Shown: positions 44,613 through 53,276 of the stretch, piece by piece | Layout: every line of letters begins with the position of its first letter | Position numbering within the stretch: the first letter of the stretch is position 1 | DNA from: Prevotella pallens ATCC 700821 | GTDB lineage: Bacteria; Bacteroidota; Bacteroidia; Bacteroidales; Bacteroidaceae | Direction of reading: 5' to 3' | NCBI RefSeq assembly: GCF_000220255.1 | Contig: NZ_GL982513.1 | Location: 1-64,000, forward strand | DNA: 64,000 nucleotides | Made by a program: the position numbers and the translations under genes | The notes under the pieces: generated by a model | What the model was told of the DNA's origin: nothing | The model's input: the letters and a program-made list of their open reading frames with translations, nothing else | Database searches by the model: none

Positions 44613-45216
44613 ATTTTGTTATTGTTTGTTGTCTCAGGTCTTTCCTGTTTCTGCTGGCAAAGGTAATGGCGTACGTACGCCTCTCAAAGCCGTGGGGAAC
44701 AGCAGGGAAGTATCGGGAAGAATAGGGAAAAGGGCAATCCGCATCATCTGTTCGCATTTACGCTTTCCTGCCCCATCTTCTTCTTTCATTGTAAAGACAA
44801 TCCAAGCGATTGCAGAGGAAAGTTCACTTATCCTTTGTCGAGCGTAGCTTGTCTTATGCAAAATTAATATTGGATATTTCTTATTCCATCACTTTTCATT
44901 CAAGTGGCAGTTGTGGCGCTATGACAAGGACAAAAGAGACAGATTGATGTTCTTGCCACTGCACAAATGAGGTTAATAAGGTAATCAAAGCAAAAGAGTG
45001 CATCTGAAAGCAAACAACGACATCCGTATTTCTACTAACCTATCTTTCCTGTCATCCGTTTTTTGCTTAATGAGGCGATAAATGCTCTTTTTAACAGCCT
45101 GTTTCCCTAAGAATTTTGCAGCAGACAGATGCAACATTATGCAAGAAGGCTTTGAATGCTTGGAAGTTACGCATTCTCACCCTAACTTCACTCTTGGAAA
45201 CCAATTCAAGGAAATA
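44613..45216. other. Gap between divergent HTH and VapE genes
   Basis: 604 bp with the HTH-gene promoter at its left end. A short G+C-rich stretch follows and then ordinary sequence; no gene is supported. A promoter for the VapE gene is not obvious. Confidence 0.5.
44658..44688 (-). promoter_or_regulatory. Promoter of the excisionase-like gene pair
   Basis: Minus-strand TTTG (44685-44688), 19 bp, then TACCTTTG (44658-44665), exact Bacteroidota consensus, about 46 bp upstream of the ATG at 44612. Confidence 0.75.
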
Positions 45217-46518
45217 ATGAAAAAGAACGCAGATGCAGGCAATATAGATAACAGAAGAAATCCTCATCGCAGGGGTAGCTCATCCAAGAACGCAGAGATA
45301 GAAAACTACCTCTCCACACACTACGAGTTCAGATACAATACAGTATTGGGAAGAACCGAATACCGAAGTAGGAACAGCGGCATATATACAAAAGTCGGTC
45401 GTTATGAAATCAATACGCTCCGCAGGGAACTTGATAACGATGTGGGGATTATTACATCTCCTGACAACCTCTATTCCATCATTGAAAGCAGCTTCTCTCC
45501 CCGTATCAATCCCGTGCAGGAATATTTCAAAGCATTGCCACTGATTGATATAGGTGATAGCAGTAGCTGTGATGGTGAAAGTTTCAGGGATAGTAATGTA
45601 CCTTATCTTTCACTGAAAGCCATTCCCGACTTGGCAAGTTGCGTGGTTGTTCGTAACTCCGACAAATGGCTGCCGTACCTCACCAAATGGCTCGTGGCAG
45701 TGGTTGCCAACGCAATGGACGACCGTGAGTGCCGTAACCACACCTGCCTCGTGCTGACGGGCGAGCAGGGCAAGTTCAAAACTACATTCTTGGATTTGTT
45801 CTGTCCGCCAGCCCTGCACAGTTACAGCTATACGGGTAAGATATATCCACAGGAGAAGGACACGCTCACCTATATAGGACAGAACCTCATAGTAAACATC
45901 GACGATCAACTCAAAGCTCTAAATAAACGTGATGAGAATGAGCTGAAGAACCTCATTACCTGCCCGATGGTCAAATACCGTATGCCCTACGACAAGTATG
46001 TGGAGGAACATCCCCACTTGGCAAGTTTCGTGGCATCGGTGAACGGCAATGATTTTCTTACAGACCCTACGGGCAGCAGACGCTTCCTGCCCTTTGAAGT
46101 GCTTTCCATAGATATTGAGAGAGCAAAAGCTATCTCGATGGACAATGTCTATGCGGAAGCCAAAGCCCTGTTAAAGTCAGGTTTTCGCTATTGGTTTGAT
46201 GATGATGAGATTGCCGAACTATACAGAGAGAGTGAGGACTTTCAAGTACAAACTGCAGAGATGGAGCTTTTGTTGCGTTGTTTTGAAAAGCCAACGGGGG
46301 ATGAAAGTTATTCGTTAATGACCACTACGGAGATACTCACCTATTTGGGTATTTATACTCACCAGCCACTTGTTGCCAAGCGGATGGGCGAAGCCTTGAA
46401 GAAAGCAGGATACATAAAGGTGAGCAAACGAAGAAATGGTGGTAGCCCCATCTATGTCTACAAGATTAGGAAAATCCTACCCTGCCCGCTCCTTCAAACT
46501 TGTAGTAGCCAAATGTAG
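45217..46518 (+). CDS. VapE/D5-type ATPase (replication-associated)
   Basis: 433 residues from the ATG at 45217, chosen because AAGGAA lies a few bases upstream. The in-frame extension to 45082 looks non-genic. The virulence-associated E/DUF3874-type domain has Walker A TGEQGKFKTTF near residues 181-191, Walker B-like LIVNIDDQ, a sensor-type ASVNGNDFLTDPTGSRRFLPFEV segment and a C-terminal winged region (MGEALKKAGYIKVSKR). Such proteins are superfamily 3-like helicases that assist replication of mobile elements. Together with the primase and the iteron array downstream it suggests the element replicates its excised form. Confidence 0.85.
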   Translation: MKKNADAGNIDNRRNPHRRGSSSKNAEIENYLSTHYEFRYNTVLGRTEYRSRNSGIYTKVGRYEINTLRRELDNDVGIITSPDNLYSIIESSFSPRINPVQEYFKALPLIDIGDSSSCDGESFRDSNVPYLSLKAIPDLASCVVVRNSDKWLPYLTKWLVAVVANAMDDRECRNHTCLVLTGEQGKFKTTFLDLFCPPALHSYSYTGKIYPQEKDTLTYIGQNLIVNIDDQLKALNKRDENELKNLITCPMVKYRMPYDKYVEEHPHLASFVASVNGNDFLTDPTGSRRFLPFEVLSIDIERAKAISMDNVYAEAKALLKSGFRYWFDDDEIAELYRESEDFQVQTAEMELLLRCFEKPTGDESYSLMTTTEILTYLGIYTHQPLVAKRMGEALKKAGYIKVSKRRNGGSPIYVYKIRKILPCPLLQTCSSQM

Positions 46519-46700
46519 TAGTATGTGTAGTATCGTCTTATACTACAAAGTAATACTGATTATCAATCACTTATCACAGAATAGTATGTAGTAAGAAGAA
46601 AGATGAAAAAGTTTGGAGGGGAAAAACTTTGGAAAATGTAAAACCATAAAAACAGACAAACATAAATAATTATCATTCAACCCATTAAAGTATCAAAACA

Positions 46701-47675
46701 ATGAAAGAAGAAGATTTATCACGTATCAAGCGATACCCCATTGTGGAGTATCTCGAAAGGAAAGGTATCAAACCTGTCCGCAAAACACCTACCTATGTCA
46801 TGTACCGTTCACCGCTCAGGGAGGAAACGCATCCGAGTTTCAAAGTGGACACGGAAAAGAACCTTTGGATAGATTATGGCGAAGGTAGGGGCGGAAGCAT
46901 AATCGACCTCTGTATGCGTATGGAGGGATGCACGCTATCTGAAGCCATCCGTCGTTTGGGGCAGAACGCTCCCGATAATGGCACATATAATTTTCTTAAT
47001 GACTTCGTGCCAAATAACCCCCAGCCTGCGATGGTTGTAAATGGAGCAAGGAGACTGATAGAAATATCAGACACCCTGCCGCCACATTTACAGGATTATC
47101 TTACGAAGGAACGCTGTATTGATTTGGAAAAGGCTATGCCTTTCCTCAAATGTATCAGCTATGAGGTAAGAGGCAGGCACTATCAAGCCATCGGCTTTGC
47201 CAATCTCTCTGGCGGCTATGAGCTTCGGGACGACAAGACGTTCAAGGGAACGATAGCCCCGAAGGACATTACTCCGATATTCACGGATAGAGCGGAGCCT
47301 GTATGCATCTTTGAAGGCTTCATGGACTTCCTCTCCTTCCTTTCGATGAAAGAAGAGGTTACCAACCACTACCTTGTGATGAACTCCGTGAGCAACGTGG
47401 CAAGGACTATCCGTTATTTGAATGACCGACACCTCACCCATATCCGTACCTTCCTTGACAATGATGAAGCAGGACGGAGGGCTGTTCAAGATTTCATAAA
47501 GGCAGGCTTCCATGTTGAGGACATGAACATACATTTCCAAGACTTCAAGGATCTCAACGAATATCATGTCAGCTGTGCCCGTGAACAGCAGAAACGGAAA
47601 GCGCAGGAACAGACACACATATCAATTACAGGACAAAACAAGAAATCAAAACAGGTCAAACTTAAAATGAAATAG
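46701..47675 (+). CDS. CHC2/Toprim primase-like protein with lost zinc site
   Basis: 324 residues. The N-terminus aligns with DnaG zinc-binding domains (PIVEYLERKGIKPVRKTPTYVMYRSPLREETHPSFKV). The metal Cys/His positions are replaced, and the usual CFGCGxGGD reads IDYGEGRGGSI. A Toprim domain follows (about 195-275) with the acidic EGFMDFLSF and the DxD-like FLDNDEAGRRA. Proteins of this kind are found in many Bacteroidota mobile elements. It probably primes or processes element DNA, working with the VapE protein 182 bp upstream. DUF3408 follows 2 bp downstream. Confidence 0.85.
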   Translation: MKEEDLSRIKRYPIVEYLERKGIKPVRKTPTYVMYRSPLREETHPSFKVDTEKNLWIDYGEGRGGSIIDLCMRMEGCTLSEAIRRLGQNAPDNGTYNFLNDFVPNNPQPAMVVNGARRLIEISDTLPPHLQDYLTKERCIDLEKAMPFLKCISYEVRGRHYQAIGFANLSGGYELRDDKTFKGTIAPKDITPIFTDRAEPVCIFEGFMDFLSFLSMKEEVTNHYLVMNSVSNVARTIRYLNDRHLTHIRTFLDNDEAGRRAVQDFIKAGFHVEDMNIHFQDFKDLNEYHVSCAREQQKRKAQEQTHISITGQNKKSKQVKLKMK

Positions 47676-47677
47676 AA

Positions 47678-48112
47678 ATGGAAAAGGAAACTATGATGAG
47701 CGACAAAGACCTTTCATGGTTCTTGGGTGTGGAAGATGAAACAGAGAACGAATCTACTTCACAAGAAGCGACTGCGGTTCCTGAAAGAGAAAGTCCAACA
47801 AACAAGCAGGACACAGAGAATACCATGCACTCCGAGCCTGCACGGAACACTGAGAGTGCAACTGTTCAAAGACGTATCAGTGCCAAGATGAGAAAGAAAA
47901 CACTCAAAGCCTACAAGCAAGCCTATCTTGTGCCGACCAAGTTAAACAACCGTAAGGCAGTCTATCTGAGTAGGGAGACACAGGAGCGTGCCGACTTCAT
48001 TGTGCGTAGGTTAGGCGACAGGGGCAGCAACCTTTCAAGCTTTGTGGAGAACATCATTCGTCAGCATCTGGAGGAATATGGTGAAGACATAGAGAAATGG
48101 AGAAGACTGTAA
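47678..48112 (+). CDS. DUF3408 protein
   Basis: 144 residues. A low-complexity acidic N-terminal half (about 1-65) leads into the conserved basic part RKKTLKAYKQAYLVPTKLNNRKAVYLSRETQERADFIVRRLG, which ends with an RHH-like helix pair (SNLSSFVENIIRQHLEEY). DUF3408 proteins accompany mobilisation and transfer genes in Bacteroidota, and the ribbon-helix-helix character suggests DNA binding near the origin of transfer. It immediately precedes the iteron array, which would be a natural binding target. Confidence 0.82.
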   Translation: MEKETMMSDKDLSWFLGVEDETENESTSQEATAVPERESPTNKQDTENTMHSEPARNTESATVQRRISAKMRKKTLKAYKQAYLVPTKLNNRKAVYLSRETQERADFIVRRLGDRGSNLSSFVENIIRQHLEEYGEDIEKWRRL

Positions 48113-48493
48113 GCCGTAAGAAAAGGTAGACGGTTTTCAGGAAAAAGGTCTACTCTTTCTTCAAAATAGGTCTACCTTTTCGAGCAAATAGGTCTACCTT
48201 TTTTGCTAAAAGGGTCTACCCTTTCTTCTTCGGCTTTGTTCTCTGTGAGAATACCACGAATGCAGTTAGTCATAGAATGCACGGCATTCGTTTTTAGACT
48301 ATAAAACGTTTTAAGCGTAAATGGTTTGTTCGGTAGCATTGCAAGACGTCAGTTTGTACCCACAAACTGCTCTTGCTCCCCTCGTCAGACTATCGGGGAG
48401 ATTAGACCGTAATCACTCCGTTCTCATCGGTCAGTATTCAAGAATTAAGAGACAATGAATCATCTATAATGATTAACTTTCAAAGAAGCTTAT
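48113..48493. other. Probable origin region of the element
   Basis: 381 bp between DUF3408 and mobC. The left third is the 22-bp iteron array (48125-48220). The remainder holds no clear repeat, though a nick region for the relaxase would be expected here. Confidence 0.5.
48125..48220. repeat. 22-bp iteron array (GGTCTACC)
   Basis: GGTCTAC(C) starts at 48147, 48169, 48191 and 48213, exactly 22 bp apart. A fifth unit in inverted form (GGTAGAC) begins at 48125, again 22 bp away. Units are separated by A/T-rich spacers. In-phase iterons two helical turns apart are typical of initiator or relaxosome binding sites. Confidence 0.85.
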
Positions 48494-48925
48494 ATGAACA
48501 GATATAATAAAAAGACTGCCCGATGGCAGCAACAGAATAAGGAAGAGCAGAAGATGAATAAGACAGAATTCATCAAGGTAAGATGCACCTTAGAGGAAAA
48601 GCAGCGTATCAAGTCAAAGGCGGAAAGTGCGGGGCGTAAGTTCTCCGATTACTGCCGTGAGATACTCCTAAATGGAGAGGTGGCAGCCGTTCTTAAGATG
48701 ACCGACAATGAAAGGGAAGCCATTGCCATTCTCCAGCATACTGGAAGGTTCTATGGGCAGATTTCTAACCTCATCAAGGTTAAGGATGAGAGGTGGGTAC
48801 ATATCACTAAGAACCTTTCCCTATGTGCCAAAGAGGCATTTAAGCGGTTTTACGACCCTCATTTTCGTGTGGATGATGAGATATATAAGGTCTTAAATAT
48901 GAGAAGAGATGATAGGAAAATGTAA
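48494..48925 (+). CDS. MobC-like relaxosome protein
   Basis: 143 residues. An N-terminal RHH-type region (KTEFIKVRCTLEEKQRIKSKAESAGRKFSDYCREILLNGEV) and the following helices match MobC/BmgB-type accessory proteins that open DNA at oriT and help the relaxase. The first ATG is at 48494; an inner one at 48554 (MNKTEF) is a good alternative. It overlaps the relaxase gene by 17 bp. Confidence 0.88.
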   Translation: MNRYNKKTARWQQQNKEEQKMNKTEFIKVRCTLEEKQRIKSKAESAGRKFSDYCREILLNGEVAAVLKMTDNEREAIAILQHTGRFYGQISNLIKVKDERWVHITKNLSLCAKEAFKRFYDPHFRVDDEIYKVLNMRRDDRKM

Positions 48926-49970
48926 GGCGATAGCGCACGGCAGTACGGCTCTGGACTATATTTTCAGAGAGGGCAAGCTCGGCTATCGGCTTGCCTTCCA
49001 CAATCTTTGCAGCAGGGAGCCAAAGACTATCTACGAGGAAATGAAAATGGTCAGCGACTATAACAGCCGTTGTAGGAACAAGTTTCTCCGTATCGAAATC
49101 GGTATAGCACCGCAGGATGAGAAAAGACTGCCTGTATCCGAGCTTATGGGAATAACCCATTTGTTTGCCAAACGAATGGGACTTGACAACCACCAATGGG
49201 TGGCGGTAACGCACAAGGACACCGACAACAGACACATCCACATCATCGCCAATCGTATCAGCCTGTACGGAGAGGTCTATGACACCACTTTTGTGAGCAA
49301 CAGGGCTGCAAAGGTGGCGGAAGAAATAAGCAGAGAGAAAGGCTTGACCATCGCAAAGGAGGTCAAGGCGGAAAGGAAATACCAAAAGGAAAAATCTAAC
49401 ACGACAAGAGAACAAACAAAGCATCAAGTACAGAATGTTTGTTATGCCCTGCTTGACAAGTACAAAGGAACAGGTATCACGGGACACTCCATGTTCCTTT
49501 ACGAGTTGAACAAAAACGGTATTATTATTGAGCGTATGAAGAATAAGCAAGGTAACGTCTATGGTTTGAAGTTCTCATACGGGGAACATACGTTCAAGGC
49601 TTCCGAGATCGGCAGGGAGTTTGGCTACCGTTCCTTGCAGAAGAACTTTGAAACAACCAACAAGGAAGAATCAAAGATGCCACACCAAACAATACAAGAG
49701 CTGACAGAAAGGAAAGAACAACCTGATACTGGTTACCAACTTGTACCTCCAAGCCGTTCCTCTATCTCACGAGACAATGACTCTCCACGAGCGCAGAACT
49801 CCATTGGTGCAGTGGCAGACACCATTGTTAGTGCAGCCGATGAACTAATGGAAGGCTTGGGCGATTTGATTACACCATCCGCACAAGGCGATGACTATGC
49901 CGAAACTGCATGGCAGCGCAAACTCAGAAACCAAGCCAACAGAAAGAAGAAACGTGGAAGGGGAATATAA
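48909..49970 (+). CDS. MobP-type relaxase/mobilization protein
   Basis: 353 residues. An N-terminal MobA/VirD2 domain (about 1-190) has a probable active-site Tyr in ALDYIF (Tyr17). The metal motif HxHxxxN is in NRHIHIIANR (His109, His111, Asn115), and VAVTHKDTDN precedes it. It nicks one strand at oriT and pilots it during helper-driven conjugation. The C-terminal 100 residues are low-complexity and basic (RNQANRKKKRGRGI). It is the last gene of the element; the right boundary follows. Confidence 0.92.
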   Translation: MIGKCKAIAHGSTALDYIFREGKLGYRLAFHNLCSREPKTIYEEMKMVSDYNSRCRNKFLRIEIGIAPQDEKRLPVSELMGITHLFAKRMGLDNHQWVAVTHKDTDNRHIHIIANRISLYGEVYDTTFVSNRAAKVAEEISREKGLTIAKEVKAERKYQKEKSNTTREQTKHQVQNVCYALLDKYKGTGITGHSMFLYELNKNGIIIERMKNKQGNVYGLKFSYGEHTFKASEIGREFGYRSLQKNFETTNKEESKMPHQTIQELTERKEQPDTGYQLVPPSRSSISRDNDSPRAQNSIGAVADTIVSAADELMEGLGDLITPSAQGDDYAETAWQRKLRNQANRKKKRGRGI

Positions 49971-50016
49971 ACATAGCAGCATACAAAAAGTGCAGAATAA
50001 AGAATATCTCATCAAA

Positions 50017-50071
50017 AACGCTTGTTATTCGGTAACAAAGTATTATCTTTGCAAACGGAATAACAAGCGTT
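50017..50071. repeat. 14-bp perfect inverted repeat enclosing a -7 box
   Basis: AACGCTTGTTATTC (50017-50030) pairs with GAATAACAAGCGTT (50058-50071). The 27-base loop holds GGTAAC and TATCTTTGC. ATTCGGTAAC here also occurs at 34651-34660 near the left end. Either an attachment site or an operator. Confidence 0.55.
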
Positions 50072-50198
50072 CTTTGTTGATGCAGAAACCTGCGGTTAAT
50101 GGCACTTCGCTCGTTTCCAAATCGTTACCTGTTTAGTTTGTATAGCAAGGTAACTTTTTTATTTTCAATTAGATACATTTTAGAAATTATCTCCGCTC

Positions 50199-50230
50199 GT
50201 AAAAACTACCTTTTTACAATGCAGAATAGT
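50199..50230. repeat. GTAAAAACTACC repeat, right flank
   Basis: Matches the left-flank copy near 34425 at 26 of 29 bases in the same orientation. Internally GTAAAAA pairs with TTTTTAC. Confidence 0.65.
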
Positions 50231-50414
50231 ACCATTGCTCTTATAAGGGGATATTTTTTTACAAATTAAGAGAGATTATTCTATAGAGAAGTATAAATTA
50301 TAGAGATTTTAGAATAGGTAGTAAAGGTTGCAAAAAACAGTAAACCATAAAGCCAAACAACTGAGATTGTTGTCTGGCTTTATGATTTATATACATAATA
50401 AATTAAGGTGCAGC

Positions 50415-52376
50415 TTATCGGAGCCACTGTTCCGGATCCAGCTTTTGAGTCTCTTTGTGAAGTTGGAACTGGAATATTCCGCCCGAGTCTACTGTTCCGA
50501 GTGTCTGCCCTGTACCAACTTGCTGACCTCTGCTGACACTAACGCTGCCCAAGTTCAGGTAAACAGAGATGTAAGCACCGTGGCGAACCATTACAAGAGT
50601 AGACCCGCCAACGTGCGAAACACTGGTTACTTCGCCTTTAAAAACGCTGCGAACAGGGGCACCTGGCGACGCTTTGATGGCTATTCCATTGCTACTTAGC
50701 TTAACATGCGACAGTCCTGCCACGTTGTAAGTACCGAAACGCTTCACAATAGGTCCTGAGACTGGCATTGGCAATCTTCCCTTATTATTGGCAAAACTAC
50801 CAGTAATAGCACGGTCTGCCGATGATAGAAGCGAGTTATTCTCGTTTGCACGGTTAGCAGCAGCCTGTTCTCTGTCTGCCCGTTCTCTATCTGCTACAGC
50901 CTTACGTTCGGCTGCTACACGGTTAGCTTCAGCCTCGCGAGCTTGCTGATTGGCACGTTCGCGTTCCATATTCTCCTTTGCTCGTGCTTGATCTTCAGCA
51001 CGTTTAGCAGCAGCAGCTCGCTCTTCGGCACGTTTCAACTCACGAGCTCTCTTTGCAGAAGCCTCAGCCTCAGCTGCACGACGAGCCTGTTCCGCTTCAC
51101 GACGAGCCTGTTCTGCCCTTTCTTGTGCCGCTCTACGCTCACGCTCTAACTGTGCCGCTTTAGCAGCAGCTTCGGCTTTTGCCTTGGCTTCGCGTGCCTT
51201 GGCTTCAGCTATTCGACGTGCATTTTCTTCGGCAGCACGGCGTGCAGCTTCTCGTTTTCGTGCCAATTCTTCAGCACGTTGCTTGGCTGCTGCAGCACGA
51301 GCTGCGGCTTGTGCACGTGCCTCTTCCATTGCACGCTCACGCGCTTTTCGTATTTCTATAGCAATCAGTCGGTCAATCTGTGCATTAATTGCTTGTTGTT
51401 TTTTCTGCCTATCAGATATAACTGACTGCAGAACCTTTTGGTCGTTCTGCAAAGAAGCTACCACTTTTTGCTGCTCAACCTTCTTATTCTCCATCTGAAT
51501 ATGGACATTACGTCCTTTCACAAGTAAATTACTCTTATGCCCACGCACTTGTTCCAATTGATTATGTTTATTATCTACTTGGGCTTGTTTCTGCTTTAAG
51601 AGTTCGCCTTGTGCTCTTTGGTAAGCCGCATACTCTCTAACGAAACGAAGACGACGATACATTTGCGTTAGTGTTTTGGCAGAAAAGATAAACATAATCT
51701 TATCTTGAATGCTACGGTTGCGTGCCATATAGCGCATAGAACGAATGAAACGAGAACGTCGCTCGCTCAATTGTGTTTCGAGAGAGCGTAGCTGTCCCTT
51801 TAAGATACCGATATTTCCATCAAGATGTTTTATATCTGTTGAAATGTTATTAATAGTTTTTTGCTGATGTCCTATCTCTGTATCGAGCGTTAAAATCTTC
51901 TGAAGACGGTTGTCTACATCCTTTTGTTTTGCCTTAAGTTCGTGTTCGTTTTCTGTTATTTCCTTCTGTATCTGTTTATTTTGCTGCTGTAAACCCTTTA
52001 TTTCTTCGGTTGTAACATATTTTATTTGCTGTTTTTTTCCTTTTGGCTGTCGCTTTTGTGCAAGTACAACACCCTTTTTATGCAATGCACCCGACTTAGT
52101 TGTTTGTTGCTGCTTGGTAGGGAGTGGTGCTGTGTGTTGTTTATCTACAGGTTGTTTCTTACTATGTTTAGCTGCAACTTCACTCCTATCAGACAAGTGT
52201 TTTTCAGCCTGTTTTTTTGAAGAACCAAGTTTAATAGCCTCTTTTTTTGTAGCCTTATTCTGGTTTATTTGCTGTTCTGTATGTTCATTTTTAACTGTTT
52301 TCTTTTTATGCTTCTGCGCATATAAACTTAGAAAGCAAGTGTTCAGTATTAATAATATAAATAAAATCCGCTTCAT
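50415..52376 (-). CDS. EnvC-like murein hydrolase activator (coiled coil + degenerate LytM)
   Basis: 653 residues. A signal peptide (1-20) is followed by Lys/Gln-rich low complexity to about 130. A long coiled coil (about 130-330) and an Ala/Arg/Glu-rich helical stretch (about 335-510) come next, and then a C-terminal LytM/M23 domain (about 540-653). In the LytM domain the zinc residues are lost. The motif that carries HxxxD reads SSNGIAIK, and the usual HxH reads QFQLHKE. It is thus an EnvC-type regulator that activates amidases during division rather than a peptidase. The coiled-coil/LytM order and the position after DUF4292 are standard in Bacteroidota. Confidence 0.88.
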   Translation of the reverse strand: MKRILFILLILNTCFLSLYAQKHKKKTVKNEHTEQQINQNKATKKEAIKLGSSKKQAEKHLSDRSEVAAKHSKKQPVDKQHTAPLPTKQQQTTKSGALHKKGVVLAQKRQPKGKKQQIKYVTTEEIKGLQQQNKQIQKEITENEHELKAKQKDVDNRLQKILTLDTEIGHQQKTINNISTDIKHLDGNIGILKGQLRSLETQLSERRSRFIRSMRYMARNRSIQDKIMFIFSAKTLTQMYRRLRFVREYAAYQRAQGELLKQKQAQVDNKHNQLEQVRGHKSNLLVKGRNVHIQMENKKVEQQKVVASLQNDQKVLQSVISDRQKKQQAINAQIDRLIAIEIRKARERAMEEARAQAAARAAAAKQRAEELARKREAARRAAEENARRIAEAKAREAKAKAEAAAKAAQLERERRAAQERAEQARREAEQARRAAEAEASAKRARELKRAEERAAAAKRAEDQARAKENMERERANQQAREAEANRVAAERKAVADRERADREQAAANRANENNSLLSSADRAITGSFANNKGRLPMPVSGPIVKRFGTYNVAGLSHVKLSSNGIAIKASPGAPVRSVFKGEVTSVSHVGGSTLVMVRHGAYISVYLNLGSVSVSRGQQVGTGQTLGTVDSGGIFQFQLHKETQKLDPEQWLR

Positions 52377-53276
52377 TTAAAGTTGCATTAATTTACCCAA
52401 AATATCTTCTACACTCACCTGTTCGTACTTCGTAGATGGTGTTGTAAAACTCTCCCAATCGGCATTATCGCCAAGTTTATCAAGTTCGAATGTGGCTGTA
52501 ACAACCTTTTGTCCCTTTGGTAAGGGTGTTGTTATTGTTATCTTATGATAGTAAGGAAACATTTTTGAGCCGATTTTTTTAAAGTTTCCATAATCCCAAT
52601 TCAGTGTAGAAACACCGTGAACAGCACTACTATACTTCGCTTCAGCTTCGCGAATAAAGTTTGTAACAGGCTCTACTATCCATTGATAATTCATTTTTCC
52701 ATCGTTCAGAATAATAGAGGTACCCTTCTGAGAGGCATTTTGCGATGCATTAAAAGCTACTTTGAATTGTGTTAGGTTGTGTTCTCCAACACGTTGTTGT
52801 CCTGGAATGAAGAGCTGATTCCAAAATAAAGCTTGGAGAGAATAGAAATTTATACCATTGTTTTTCAAGAAAGCTACATCATTATATTTAGCTTTCACAT
52901 ATTGTTTATGTATTCTATCAATAAACAATACGTAGTCTTTCGTAAACTCTATGCGTCCAACTTCGCTACGAATAATAGGAATGAGAAGTTGCAAACGGAT
53001 AACCTCGTCTTTGCGCATGTGTAGGATACCCGGCACAGAAATTTCTTTATTACCTGTATTCACTGTAAAAGAGAGGTCGGAAACAAGATTTTTTTGATAG
53101 AGTGCACCATCAGAAACACGTTGCATAAACTGTATTTGCTGTTGTTTAAGCGATGTTGATGATCCAGACGAGGTGGTGCCAATCGCACCCGATGGCTTTA
53201 TAACAGACTTCTGTGTGCCACAGTTTGCTAAAAGCAAAATGGCAGACACAGCTATAACTATATTCTTTATTTTCAT
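52377..53276 (-). CDS. DUF4292 lipoprotein
   Basis: 299 residues. The lipobox LLLANC (Cys19) is followed by a beta-rich fold reminiscent of LolA/LolB lipoprotein carriers (SFTVNTGNKEISVPGILHMRKDEVIRLQLL, then EVGRIEFTKDYVLFIDRIHKQYV). DUF4292 proteins are Bacteroidota envelope proteins that nearly always sit between a TPR protein and an EnvC homologue, which suggests a shared envelope role. A function in lipoprotein handling is inference. Its start overlaps the TPR stop by 4 bp, and it abuts the EnvC gene without a gap. Confidence 0.85.
   Translation of the reverse strand: MKIKNIVIAVSAILLLANCGTQKSVIKPSGAIGTTSSGSSTSLKQQQIQFMQRVSDGALYQKNLVSDLSFTVNTGNKEISVPGILHMRKDEVIRLQLLIPIIRSEVGRIEFTKDYVLFIDRIHKQYVKAKYNDVAFLKNNGINFYSLQALFWNQLFIPGQQRVGEHNLTQFKVAFNASQNASQKGTSIILNDGKMNYQWIVEPVTNFIREAEAKYSSAVHGVSTLNWDYGNFKKIGSKMFPYYHKITITTPLPKGQKVVTATFELDKLGDNADWESFTTPSTKYEQVSVEDILGKLMQL

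Larger units (their letters stand above)
34600..50154. mobile_element. Integrative mobilizable element, about 15.5 kb (ends approximate)
   Basis: Between two host gene blocks lies a set that belongs together: tandem tyrosine recombinases, two excisionase-like HTH proteins, a VapE-type ATPase, a CHC2/Toprim primase relative, a DUF3408 protein, MobC and a relaxase with HxHxxxN. There is no VirB/Tra-type transfer apparatus, so it would rely on a helper for conjugation. Cargo is a TetR-TonB receptor-DUF4374 lipoprotein operon, and an IS3-type element has landed behind the integrases. By eye the coding DNA is richer in G+C than the host genes. Exact ends are not proven; candidates are the repeats at 34600-34664 and 50146-50154, or the direct repeats at 34425 and 50199. 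Confidence 0.85.
49971..50414. other. Right junction region of the mobile element
   Basis: 444 bp without a gene. It contains a 14-bp inverted repeat (50017-50071), an inverted GTTACCTTG copy at 50146-50154, and the GTAAAAACTACC repeat at 50199-50230. Beyond that, before the EnvC gene, a CAAACAACTGAGATTGTTGTCTGGC-like hairpin near 50355-50381 may end the leftward dut operon. Confidence 0.5.

Noticed and set aside
45082-45216. N-terminal extension of the VapE protein
   Set aside because: No ribosome site, and a better one precedes the ATG at 45217.
48125-48220. CRISPR-like repeats in the mobile element
   Set aside because: The conserved core is only 8 bp and intervals are uniform low-complexity spacers; it fits iterons.
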